This document shows, in pieces, positions 46,329 through 54,499 of a DNA stretch of 64,000 bases. The position numbers were made by a program, and so were the translations under genes. Numbering within the stretch: the stretch's first letter is position 1; every line of letters starts with the position of its first letter. This stretch comes from Flavobacteriaceae bacterium MAR_2010_188. Lineage in GTDB: Bacteria; Bacteroidota; Bacteroidia; Flavobacteriales; Flavobacteriaceae. The stretch covers positions 1,580,001 to 1,644,000 of the forward strand of contig LT629302.1 of the NCBI GenBank assembly GCA_900104375.1. The letters run 5' to 3'. The notes beneath the pieces are model-generated. The model made no database searches. It was not told the DNA's origin and saw only the letters and a list, made by a program, of their open reading frames with translations.

Positions 46329-46561
46329 TGTATGTTTTTTTTAATTAGTATCTCGTTAATATTCTAATATAGGCACAGTTAGTGTAAACTCTTTGCTGAA
46401 TGGATAATAGTATTGACCCATTTCAATTTTGGACAGATTTATGAACAGGAATTTAATTGATCATATTTCGTATAAAAATAAAATCTTCTGTTTCACAAAA
46501 AATTGTGAAGACGACACAGAGTTTAGGAAATAATGATTATAATTCGCATCCCAAACTAGTT

Positions 46562-47173
46562 ATGAAAATTTTTAGTTTTATTTTAATATACTTAACCGCA
46601 TTTTCAATGAGCGCACAGCACATTATCCCTGATAGCATAAAGAAAGAAGTCGCAATCGCGATGGAATATTACCCAGAATTTGAGAACTTAAATATTGAAT
46701 TCCGATTTAAAAAAGACATTAAGAAATCTACCATGCAGGCGAGACCTAGCTTCGGAAGCTTTTTTAAGAAAAAGGGAAATCGGGAATATTTAATCCTTAT
46801 CAGCGAAAAATTTAAAATTGCAGAGCAGGAATTTATGACCACCCAAATACCTTCTGATGTTCTTGTTGGCTGGATAGGCCATGAATTGGGACATATTATG
46901 GATTATACCAACCGACGAAAGGTTAACTTAATTTGGTTTGGTATAAAATATCTGTTATCCGACAATCATATCGTAGAGGCGGAAAGAGCGGCAGACACTT
47001 ATGCGGTGCAACAAGGTATGGAAGAATATATCTTAAAGACCAAAGACTTTATCTTGAATCATGCACAGATTACCCCTAGCTATAAAAGCAGGATTAAAAA
47101 ATATTATCTCTCGCCAGAAGAAATAATGGATGTGATAAAGAATAGAGATGAAGAAGCCTTTTTGGCTCAGTGA
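46562..47173 (+). CDS. Exported HExxH zinc metalloprotease-like protein
   Basis: 203 aa from MKIFSFILIYLTAFSMSAQ, a signal peptide; the 35 residues upstream in the open frame do not look coding. The zinc motif H107-E108-x2-H111 (WIGHELGHIMDY) is followed 28-30 residues later by EAERAAD (E139/E141), a probable third ligand as in gluzincins. A soluble exported peptidase is predicted; I do not recognise a named family. The 3' end overlaps the convergent GH3 gene by seven bases. Confidence 0.75.
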   Translation: MKIFSFILIYLTAFSMSAQHIIPDSIKKEVAIAMEYYPEFENLNIEFRFKKDIKKSTMQARPSFGSFFKKKGNREYLILISEKFKIAEQEFMTTQIPSDVLVGWIGHELGHIMDYTNRRKVNLIWFGIKYLLSDNHIVEAERAADTYAVQQGMEEYILKTKDFILNHAQITPSYKSRIKKYYLSPEEIMDVIKNRDEEAFLAQ

Positions 47174-48690
47174 TTCTTAACGAATTCTTCCCACTCGGCA
47201 AATTTTTCCTCGTTCATCACCCTTTCCATTTTTACTTGACCTCCTTTTTTCTTGTTGGAGCCACTCCATTCATAGAAAGTATTTGGTGAAATAATTTCAA
47301 CTCTAACTCCTTTTAAAGCTTTAGAACGAGCAACCTTATAGTTTTTATTTACACTTTGAAGAAATTCATCTAGAGAAGCCACAACCTTGTCAGTATCTGC
47401 GGAAAGCTCGGTACCTAAGTACCAACAATGGTAAAACTCTCCATCTTCACAACGCTTTGCAGAAATTGTATATTCAGGTATTTTAGTTGAAAAATCTTCT
47501 TCAAGATGTTTCACAGCTTCATCTAATTTATTGACAGAAAGTTGTGAACCGACGGTATTAAGAAAGAACTTGGTTCTGCCAGTAATTTTAATTTCAGCTT
47601 TTTCAATATCAGTAAACTCGATGGTATCGCCAATTAAGTATCTCCACGCACCACTAACTGTGCTGATAATCAAAACATAATCTTGGTTTAACTTTACATC
47701 TGCTAAACCTACCGAAGGAGCCTCGTCTACTAATGAACCATCTTCCTTTATATATTCCGGTTTAAAGGGGACAAATTCAAAATATATACCGCCGTCAGTA
47801 ATTAACTGCATGGCATTCGTATCTGGTCTTACTTGGCAGGCAATAAAACCTTCCGAAGCCAAATAAGTATCAATTACAGTTACCGGTTTCCCTAGTAGTG
47901 CATTAAAACTTTTTTCATAAGGTCCGAAGGCGACTCCACCCGAGGTATAAGCCTGAAGGTTAGGCCAGATTTCGTGAATGTTTTTAAGGTTATGATATTT
48001 AATCACTTTTTGCAACATCAACTCTATCCAAGAAGGAATACCGCTCAAAGCGCCAATATCCCAGTCTTCTGCGCGCTCAGCAATAGTTTGCACGCGTTGG
48101 TCCCAATCGTCTATCTTGGCGATATCTTCACCCGGCTTATAATAGCCTTTAAACCAGAATGGTATATTGCTAGCGCTAATTCCGCTTATTTCTCCTTCAA
48201 GGTGACCTTCATTTTTTTGAAGGTCGGTAGAACTACCCAGCATCATGATTTCCTTTTCGAAAAAATCAGACGGCAAATCAAAATTGGTCAAAGCAAAAAC
48301 CTGTTTAATGCCTGCATCACGTATGGCTTCAATCATCTCGTCGGTAACAGGAATGCGCTTGCTTTTATCACCCGTTGTTCCGGAGCTTAAAGCGTAATAT
48401 GACGGTTTCCCAGGCCAACTGACGTTTTCTTGCCCTTCATGCAATTTATACCACCAATTTTCATTGATTTTATTATAATCGAAATAAGGAATGTTCTCGG
48501 CAAAAGCCTTCACCACATCATCAGATTTAAGAATAACTTCAAAATTAAATTCCTTACCAAATTCAGTGTGGGTGCCTCTTTCAAGAAGTTTTTTTAAAAC
48601 AGCCTTTTGCTCTTCAACTTGATTAACCACAGCAGAAAACGAGTCTCGAATATCAATTACTCCTTTGATTATATTGCCTAAAATTGCCAT
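47167..48690 (-). CDS. GH3-family acyl-adenylating enzyme
   Basis: 507 aa from MAILGNIIKG; the seven residues before it are dropped because they overlap the promoter. The ANL-superfamily GH3 fold shows SSGTTGDKSKRIPVT (ATP-binding, about 95-109), TYLASEGFIACQ and YLIGDTIEFTDIEKAEIKITGRTKFFL. Plant GH3 proteins join amino acids to hormones such as auxin and jasmonate. The bacterial members, common in Bacteroidota, have unknown acid and amine substrates. Stand-alone gene. Confidence 0.9.
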   Translation of the reverse strand: MAILGNIIKGVIDIRDSFSAVVNQVEEQKAVLKKLLERGTHTEFGKEFNFEVILKSDDVVKAFAENIPYFDYNKINENWWYKLHEGQENVSWPGKPSYYALSSGTTGDKSKRIPVTDEMIEAIRDAGIKQVFALTNFDLPSDFFEKEIMMLGSSTDLQKNEGHLEGEISGISASNIPFWFKGYYKPGEDIAKIDDWDQRVQTIAERAEDWDIGALSGIPSWIELMLQKVIKYHNLKNIHEIWPNLQAYTSGGVAFGPYEKSFNALLGKPVTVIDTYLASEGFIACQVRPDTNAMQLITDGGIYFEFVPFKPEYIKEDGSLVDEAPSVGLADVKLNQDYVLIISTVSGAWRYLIGDTIEFTDIEKAEIKITGRTKFFLNTVGSQLSVNKLDEAVKHLEEDFSTKIPEYTISAKRCEDGEFYHCWYLGTELSADTDKVVASLDEFLQSVNKNYKVARSKALKGVRVEIISPNTFYEWSGSNKKKGGQVKMERVMNEEKFAEWEEFVKNH

Positions 48691-48708
48691 AATTACATTA
48701 TTATTTTG

Positions 48709-48716
48709 CAAAGATA
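48709..48716 (-). promoter_or_regulatory. -7 promoter box of the GH3 gene
   Basis: TATCTTTG on the minus strand (48716 to 48709); predicted leader about 15 nt, supporting the ATG at 48690. Confidence 0.5.
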
Positions 48717-48841
48717 TTATTAATTAAAAACTTATCTAATCCAAATTCTAACGCAATCCATTAAACAATTTTACAAACCAATTTAAGAGTTAAATCTTTT
48801 AAGTATTTTCGTCCCAACTTTATAACTAATCTTTTAAAATA

Positions 48842-49927
48842 ATGACGGTCAAAACTTTTTTGTATGGATTAGGTATTGTTGCTATAATCCTGACATTAAT
48901 ACCACTTCTTCCTTTTGACAATTGGTATATCAGAATGTTCGATTTTCCTCACGTGCAATTGACCGTAGTTACCATGATTGCCATATTGGCCTTCAGCTTA
49001 AAATTTAAGATAGATAGCAAAAAAGAGTACCTATTCATGGCAGTAATGATTGGTTGCTTTATTTATCAATTTATTAGAATTGCGCCTTATACGCCAATTA
49101 AGGATGTAGAGGTTTTAGATAGCACGACCGAAAATGAGGATAGGACCATAAAACTTTTTACCGCAAACGTTTTACAGAAAAATAGGGAATACCATCATTT
49201 AGGGAAATTGTTGGATTCTATTGACCCAGACATAGTGTTGATTACAGAAGCGGATGAGCCCTGGAGACAATTTATCGTTAAAAACCTCGATGGAAATTAT
49301 CCTTATAGCAAGGAAGTCCCGTTACCAAATACTTATGGAATGCTACTTTATTCGAAGTTAGAATTGATTAACCCAACAGTTCATTATCAAGTAGACGACA
49401 GCATTCCGTCAATAATGTCTAAAGTAAAGTTAAGGAGTGGTGATATCTTTCAATTATACTCCATCCACCCGACGCCACCAATGCCTCAGGAAAATCCGAA
49501 GTCGACCGACCGAGATGCGGAGATGATGATTACGGCAAGATTGGCAAGAGAATCTGATTTACCCGTAATTGTTTTGGGCGACTTTAATGACGTTGCCTGG
49601 TCTAAAACCACCTCTCTTTTTAAGAGCACTGGTGAATTATTGGATGTTAGGATTGGACGCGGGTTGTACTGTTCTTTTGATGCCAACAATAAAATCTTAA
49701 GATGGCCGCTAGATCATTTGTTTATTTCGGAAGAATTTAGATTAAAGGAAATTGACCTTTGTCGAGACATTAATTCTGATCACTTTCCCTTTTATTCTAA
49801 GCTAACGTTTGAGCCAGAAAGAGCTTCGGAACAAAAGCCAAAGCCACCCACTGAAGAGCAGCTAGAAGATGCACAAGATCAATTAGATAGATTCTATAAA
49901 GACAATAAGGATTTTATAAAGAGTTAG
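48842..49927 (+). CDS. Membrane-anchored endonuclease/exonuclease/phosphatase-family protein
   Basis: 361 aa. Three N-terminal hydrophobic segments (about 5-22, 32-50, 60-75) are followed by an EEP domain (about 95-335): LFTANVLQKNREY, LITEADEPW, VLGDFNDVAWS and NSDHFPFYSKL contain the expected Asn, Glu, Asp/Asn and Asp-His residues. The C-terminal tail is charged. Substrate may be nucleic acid or phospholipid head groups. Its last four bases overlap the convergent T9SS gene. Confidence 0.88.
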   Translation: MTVKTFLYGLGIVAIILTLIPLLPFDNWYIRMFDFPHVQLTVVTMIAILAFSLKFKIDSKKEYLFMAVMIGCFIYQFIRIAPYTPIKDVEVLDSTTENEDRTIKLFTANVLQKNREYHHLGKLLDSIDPDIVLITEADEPWRQFIVKNLDGNYPYSKEVPLPNTYGMLLYSKLELINPTVHYQVDDSIPSIMSKVKLRSGDIFQLYSIHPTPPMPQENPKSTDRDAEMMITARLARESDLPVIVLGDFNDVAWSKTTSLFKSTGELLDVRIGRGLYCSFDANNKILRWPLDHLFISEEFRLKEIDLCRDINSDHFPFYSKLTFEPERASEQKPKPPTEEQLEDAQDQLDRFYKDNKDFIKS

Positions 49928-51054
49928 TCTTTAATAAATTTGAAGGATTTTGCTTGATCCTTGCCGCCTTTGGTGTTAATTATGTAAGCACCAGATTGCA
50001 AATCACCCACAAAGATTTTTTTATTTTTTGAAGTTTTTACTTTTTTGCCTTCAGCATTAAAAATTTCGGCTTCATCAAAATCTGTAAAACTTAGGTTAAC
50101 ATAATCTTTGGCAGGATTCGGATAAATTGAATCTTTATACCGAATCTGAAGGCTTGTAAGCTTCAGGGTATTATCTAAATTAAGATCCATCAAAGCACCG
50201 TTACCAAATATTCCGCTTTCCGAGCTCAATATATAATCATAAGCTGAGGTATAAGTGATGCCTTCAACTTGATAAGATATTCCGCTAGGAATCAATAAAT
50301 CTGTTCTCTCGATGGTGCTTTCAGAAAAATTTTCGTTTTCGATATTAGATAATTTAACGATAAAGGCGTTTTCTTCAGAATAACCCGTAAGAACAATTTC
50401 ATCAGTGATGCTGTTATAAACTCCGCCAGAAATAAGGCCATTCACATTTAATTGATCAATTTTTTCAATCACCTTATCACCAGGATCGGTAGAAAGCTTG
50501 TAGATATTGGTTTTGAAATCTGACCAGTTTTTAGTGAAAATATATAAGCTTCCTCGATAACAGATTAAAGTTTCAGCGTCAAAGTTTGTGTCGTAAGGGC
50601 TAGGGTTAAAATCGGTTTGATTGGCGTAGCTAAAATTGATTACTTCGGTGCTAATCTTTTCTTTTGACATGTCCATAATGTCCGCAATCAAAACTTTGTA
50701 GATTTTCAAATCTTGACGGTTGCCATTATTATTACCTAAATCTGCAATGTAAACGTAAGTTTCGTCATGGGCCAAATCTTCCCAATCTACATTTTTAGCA
50801 TTTTGAATTTCAATTTTTCTGCTGACGGAATTAGAGTCTAAGTCCAATTGGTAGAGTGCCGGTTCACCATCGGAATCATTGTGGGTAAATAACTCACTAT
50901 TCAAATAAATTAAACCGGACGATTCCTTAACCTGCTCATCTAGATTTGCGCGGACAGTAAGTTGTTGAGCAAAAGAATTTGCGCAAGAAAGTAATAGGAT
51001 AAACGTGTAGCGTATACGTTTTGTATTCAATTTGAATGGTGATTGTAGATTCAT
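49924..51054 (-). CDS. Secreted protein with T9SS C-terminal domain, propeller-like
   Basis: 376 aa. Signal peptide to about residue 29 (RYTFILLLSCANSFAQ). The central part (about 35-285) has repeated aromatic/Asp blocks (SSGLIYLNSELFTHNDSDGEPALYQLD, NVDWEDLAHDETYVYIADLGNN, GGVYNSITDEIVLTGY) consistent with a beta-propeller. The end (SIYPNPAKDYVNLSF ... SFKFIKD) is a type-A T9SS sorting domain, so it is exported across the outer membrane. Function unknown. Confidence 0.8.
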   Translation of the reverse strand: MNLQSPFKLNTKRIRYTFILLLSCANSFAQQLTVRANLDEQVKESSGLIYLNSELFTHNDSDGEPALYQLDLDSNSVSRKIEIQNAKNVDWEDLAHDETYVYIADLGNNNGNRQDLKIYKVLIADIMDMSKEKISTEVINFSYANQTDFNPSPYDTNFDAETLICYRGSLYIFTKNWSDFKTNIYKLSTDPGDKVIEKIDQLNVNGLISGGVYNSITDEIVLTGYSEENAFIVKLSNIENENFSESTIERTDLLIPSGISYQVEGITYTSAYDYILSSESGIFGNGALMDLNLDNTLKLTSLQIRYKDSIYPNPAKDYVNLSFTDFDEAEIFNAEGKKVKTSKNKKIFVGDLQSGAYIINTKGGKDQAKSFKFIKD

Positions 51055-51118
51055 TTTTAAGGATTTGAGTTACAATACTTTTTTAAAGTGGAATGTAAGC
51101 CAAATTTTGTGCCGCAAC

Positions 51119-51289
51119 TTATTCCGCAAGGAATTTTATACCTCCTGTGATAATATTGGAACTGAATTTGGTATCGTTCAGATTATAAAAATGGGAAGAA
51201 GGATATAAAGTAAATTTTGTACTCATATTATTCAAATAACTTTGGTCTCTCTCTATTATTGTATTGACAAATTTTCTAAATTCGAGTTG
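51119..51289 (-). pseudogene. Possible 3' remnant of a lost gene
   Basis: An open frame without a proper beginning ends in TKFSSNIITGGIKFLAE-stop (stop at 51121 to 51119). Its first in-frame ATG gives only 35 aa. It could be the leftover C-terminus of a beta-barrel-type protein, or chance. The rest of the 307-nt gap 51055-51361 shows no gene, tRNA or strong hairpin. Confidence 0.2.
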
Positions 51290-51361
51290 TTAATAAAAGG
51301 CTAAGATTAAAAACTGCTAGGATGATTTATCTGTTTTAATTTGTTATTATAATCCCAAAAG

Positions 51362-52876
51362 ATGGTTCTAAAATATATAATTATAGGGAGTTTCGTTTCG
51401 ATGGTTTTATTGATTCTTTCCTCCGCGGGTATACAAATAATTGAATCACCGGATTTTCGATGCGATTGTTCTGAGTTTGAAATTGAGAATAATTGGGCAG
51501 AATCGAATAATATCACCTGTTATAGAATTCCTGTGAGTCAAACTTTCAATAATATTAGTACGGGCAAAATAAGTTTAGCCGTCATTGTTGCAAAGAAAAC
51601 GGGCAATACAAAAACAGAGCCTCTGCTGTATCTGCATGGAGGTCCAGGTCTTTCAACTTTATCTAATGCAAAAAAATATTTAACGAGTAACGCATTTATA
51701 GCGTTACGGGAAGAACAGGATTTGATTATGTTCGATTACCGGGGCACAGGTTATTCAGAACCATCGTTGTGTGAAGATTTATTGGATTCACTTAAAATTT
51801 ACAGAAAAACAAATCCCTCGGCAGAAGCTTTTCAAAAAAAGAGGATTGAACTTTATCTGCAATGCAAGAACTCCCTACCCCAAAAGAGAATTGATATAAA
51901 TTCATTTAGTTCATTTCAATTAGCGGCAGATGCGGAGGCCGTTCGCGAAGCCTTAGTGATAAAACAATGGAATGTTTATGGGGTATCCTATGGAACATTG
52001 GTAGCACTCCACTATATCAAAAATTTTCCGGAGAATCTAAAGAGTATTATTCTTGATTCACCATTTCCTCCTAACGTCTCCAGTTTTGATTATGTGCACC
52101 CGATGAATGAAACGTTACAACATATGCAACGTAAAATAAAGGCAAACCCTAGCACTGCTGCAAAATTTCCCGATATAATAGGCGATTTTTCCAAAACCGC
52201 CAATCGTCTTAATGAAGATCCAATTAAAATAGACGACGATTATTTTAACGGTGATGACTTTGCCCAGGCCATGCTCATTGCATTCTATAAAACCAAGGTA
52301 GTACCTCTTATTCCCTTAGCCATGCATGAGTTTGCAAAAGGAAACGTTGACCAATTAAAACCATGGATAGAAAACCTATCCTCATCGGAAGATTACGGAA
52401 AAACAAATGATATACAAGGAGCTTTGATAGATTGTTACGAATGTAAAGCCCGAAAACCGCAATATACCCCTGATTCTTTACAAGTTTCTTTTCCTTATTT
52501 AGCAACATTGGCAGAGAAAGATTATAAGAAATTATGTGAAATTTTCCGGCCTGAACGTCCTTTAGAAAACTATTATGAATCAGTTAAAAGTAACTTACCT
52601 GTGTTGGTTCTATCAGGGGAGTTTGATCCTGGCATGCCGCCTTCCTTTGGACAAGCCACCATAGAATCTCTAACTAATTCTACATTTGTTGTAATTCCTA
52701 ATGCATCTCATGCTGCTATGCACTACAATGAATGTTCTCTAAACATTGTAGAATCATTTTTAAAGAATCCTTTAGAAATACTCGATTTAGGTTGCATAGA
52801 AAATATTGATGAACTAGAATTTGCAACGGATAATCTTGAAGAAGAATTAAAAGAATTGATAGCTAAAGAAAATTAA
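51362..52876 (+). CDS. Exported alpha/beta hydrolase, proline-iminopeptidase/TAP-like
   Basis: 504 aa with an N-terminal hydrophobic anchor or signal (IIIGSFVSMVLLILSSAG). Catalytic features are the oxyanion block LYLHGGPGLS, the nucleophile elbow GVSYGT (near 208), the acid in LSGEFDPGMPP and the His in NASHAAMH. The TAP-like C-terminal domain fits tripeptidyl or prolyl aminopeptidases. It probably releases N-terminal residues from peptides in the periplasm. Confidence 0.85.
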   Translation: MVLKYIIIGSFVSMVLLILSSAGIQIIESPDFRCDCSEFEIENNWAESNNITCYRIPVSQTFNNISTGKISLAVIVAKKTGNTKTEPLLYLHGGPGLSTLSNAKKYLTSNAFIALREEQDLIMFDYRGTGYSEPSLCEDLLDSLKIYRKTNPSAEAFQKKRIELYLQCKNSLPQKRIDINSFSSFQLAADAEAVREALVIKQWNVYGVSYGTLVALHYIKNFPENLKSIILDSPFPPNVSSFDYVHPMNETLQHMQRKIKANPSTAAKFPDIIGDFSKTANRLNEDPIKIDDDYFNGDDFAQAMLIAFYKTKVVPLIPLAMHEFAKGNVDQLKPWIENLSSSEDYGKTNDIQGALIDCYECKARKPQYTPDSLQVSFPYLATLAEKDYKKLCEIFRPERPLENYYESVKSNLPVLVLSGEFDPGMPPSFGQATIESLTNSTFVVIPNASHAAMHYNECSLNIVESFLKNPLEILDLGCIENIDELEFATDNLEEELKELIAKEN

Positions 52877-52966
52877 TCACTCAATATAAAGTTACGACAG
52901 GTCATCTCTATAACAATCTGAAGTATTGAAAGCTGGAAATGAAAACTATAATAAATAAAATATTTT

Positions 52967-54439
52967 TTATCTCGAGTAATTAGGTGCCTCCTTGGTTATA
53001 GTAACATCGTGCGGATGACTCTCATTGATACCGGAAGAGGTGATTTTTATAAATCTACCTGTTTCCTTTAATGTCGCCACATCTTTAGCCCCACAATATC
53101 CCATACCTGCCCTAAGACCACCTACAAACTGGTGAATGGATTCTACAAGTTCACCTTTATAAGGAACCCTACCTACAATACCTTCTGGTACCAACTTTTG
53201 GATATCATCTTCCACATCTTGAAAATAACGGTCCTTACTTCCTTGTTTCATAGCTTCAACAGAACCCATCCCACGGTAAGATTTAAACTTACGTCCTTCA
53301 AAAATTATGGTTTCACCTGGCGATTCTTTAGTTCCTGCAAGAAGAGAACCTAGCATAACGCAATCGGCTCCGGCTGCAAGGGCTTTAGGGATATCGCCTG
53401 TATAACGGATCCCACCGTCCGCAATAATGGGCACACCAGAACCTTTAATAGCTGTAGCAACATCAAGTACTGCAGAAAATTGTGGATATCCGACTCCAGC
53501 CACAACTCGCGTGGTACAAATGGAACCAGGTCCTATACCAACTTTAACAGCATCGGCACCCGCTTCGACCAAATATTTCGCAGCATCACCCGTAGCGATA
53601 TTTCCTACGATCACATCTAAATCTGTAAATCTCGCTTTAATGGCTTTTAGTACCTTAACTACGCCGGCAGTATGTCCATGTGCGGTATCAATAATTACCG
53701 CATCCACTCCAGAGTTTACCAATGCTTCGGTTCTTTCCTCTACATCAGGCGTTACCCCTATCGCGGCCGCCACACGTAGTCGGCCATAAGTATCCTTATT
53801 GGCAATAGGTTTTTGGGTAAGTTTAGTGATATCTCTAAACGTAATAAGTCCAACGAGCTTATTGGAATCATCTACAATCAGTAATTTTTCAATTTTATTT
53901 TTCTGAAGAATAGATTCTGCATCCTTCAAAGAAGTCCCGACGTCGGCAGTGACGAGATTTTCCTTGGTCATGACCTCAACAATGGGGCGACTATCGTCAT
54001 GTTCGAACCTAAGATCACGATTGGTAACAATTCCTTTTAGCTTTCCTTGATCATCAACAATAGGAATACCCCCGATGCTGTGTTCTTTCATATTGGACTT
54101 TGCATCTCTGACCACGGCATCCATCGGGAGAGTTACCGGGTCTAAAATCATTCCACTTTCGGCCCGTTTTACTCTTCTCACTTCATTTGCCTGTTGCGCA
54201 ATAGTCATATTTTTATGAAGAACACCAATACCACCTTCTCGCGCAATAGCAATTGCCATAGCACTTTCCGTCACCGTGTCCATAGCAGCGGATACGATAG
54301 GTATGTTAATCGTTATGTTTCTAGTAAAGTTTGTTTGGGTATTTACGTCTCTTGGAAGAACTTCGGAGTAAGCTGGGACCAATAAAACGTCATCGTATGT
54401 TAATCCTTCCCCAAGAATCTTGTCGTGCTGTGTAGCCAT
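52967..54439 (-). CDS. guaB: Inosine-5'-monophosphate dehydrogenase
   Basis: 490 aa. It oxidises IMP to XMP with NAD+, the first committed step to GMP. The TIM barrel is interrupted by two CBS domains (about 95-205). The catalytic loop [17 protein letters not shown] contains the active-site Cys, and the flap holds [13 protein letters not shown]-terminal [17 protein letters not shown] is typical. Monocistronic. Confidence 0.97.
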   Translation of the reverse strand: MATQHDKILGEGLTYDDVLLVPAYSEVLPRDVNTQTNFTRNITINIPIVSAAMDTVTESAMAIAIAREGGIGVLHKNMTIAQQANEVRRVKRAESGMILDPVTLPMDAVVRDAKSNMKEHSIGGIPIVDDQGKLKGIVTNRDLRFEHDDSRPIVEVMTKENLVTADVGTSLKDAESILQKNKIEKLLIVDDSNKLVGLITFRDITKLTQKPIANKDTYGRLRVAAAIGVTPDVEERTEALVNSGVDAVIIDTAHGHTAGVVKVLKAIKARFTDLDVIVGNIATGDAAKYLVEAGADAVKVGIGPGSICTTRVVAGVGYPQFSAVLDVATAIKGSGVPIIADGGIRYTGDIPKALAAGADCVMLGSLLAGTKESPGETIIFEGRKFKSYRGMGSVEAMKQGSKDRYFQDVEDDIQKLVPEGIVGRVPYKGELVESIHQFVGGLRAGMGYCGAKDVATLKETGRFIKITSSGINESHPHDVTITKEAPNYSR

Positions 54440-54464
54440 TTTGCAATTAAGATTTAATTGCGTG

Positions 54465-54472
54465 CAAAGATA
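54465..54472 (-). promoter_or_regulatory. -7 promoter box of guaB
   Basis: TATCTTTG on the minus strand (54472 to 54465); predicted leader about 22 nt. No TTG at the usual spacing. Confidence 0.55.
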
Positions 54473-54499
54473 CGATTTTATTGCTATACTATGTAGATG

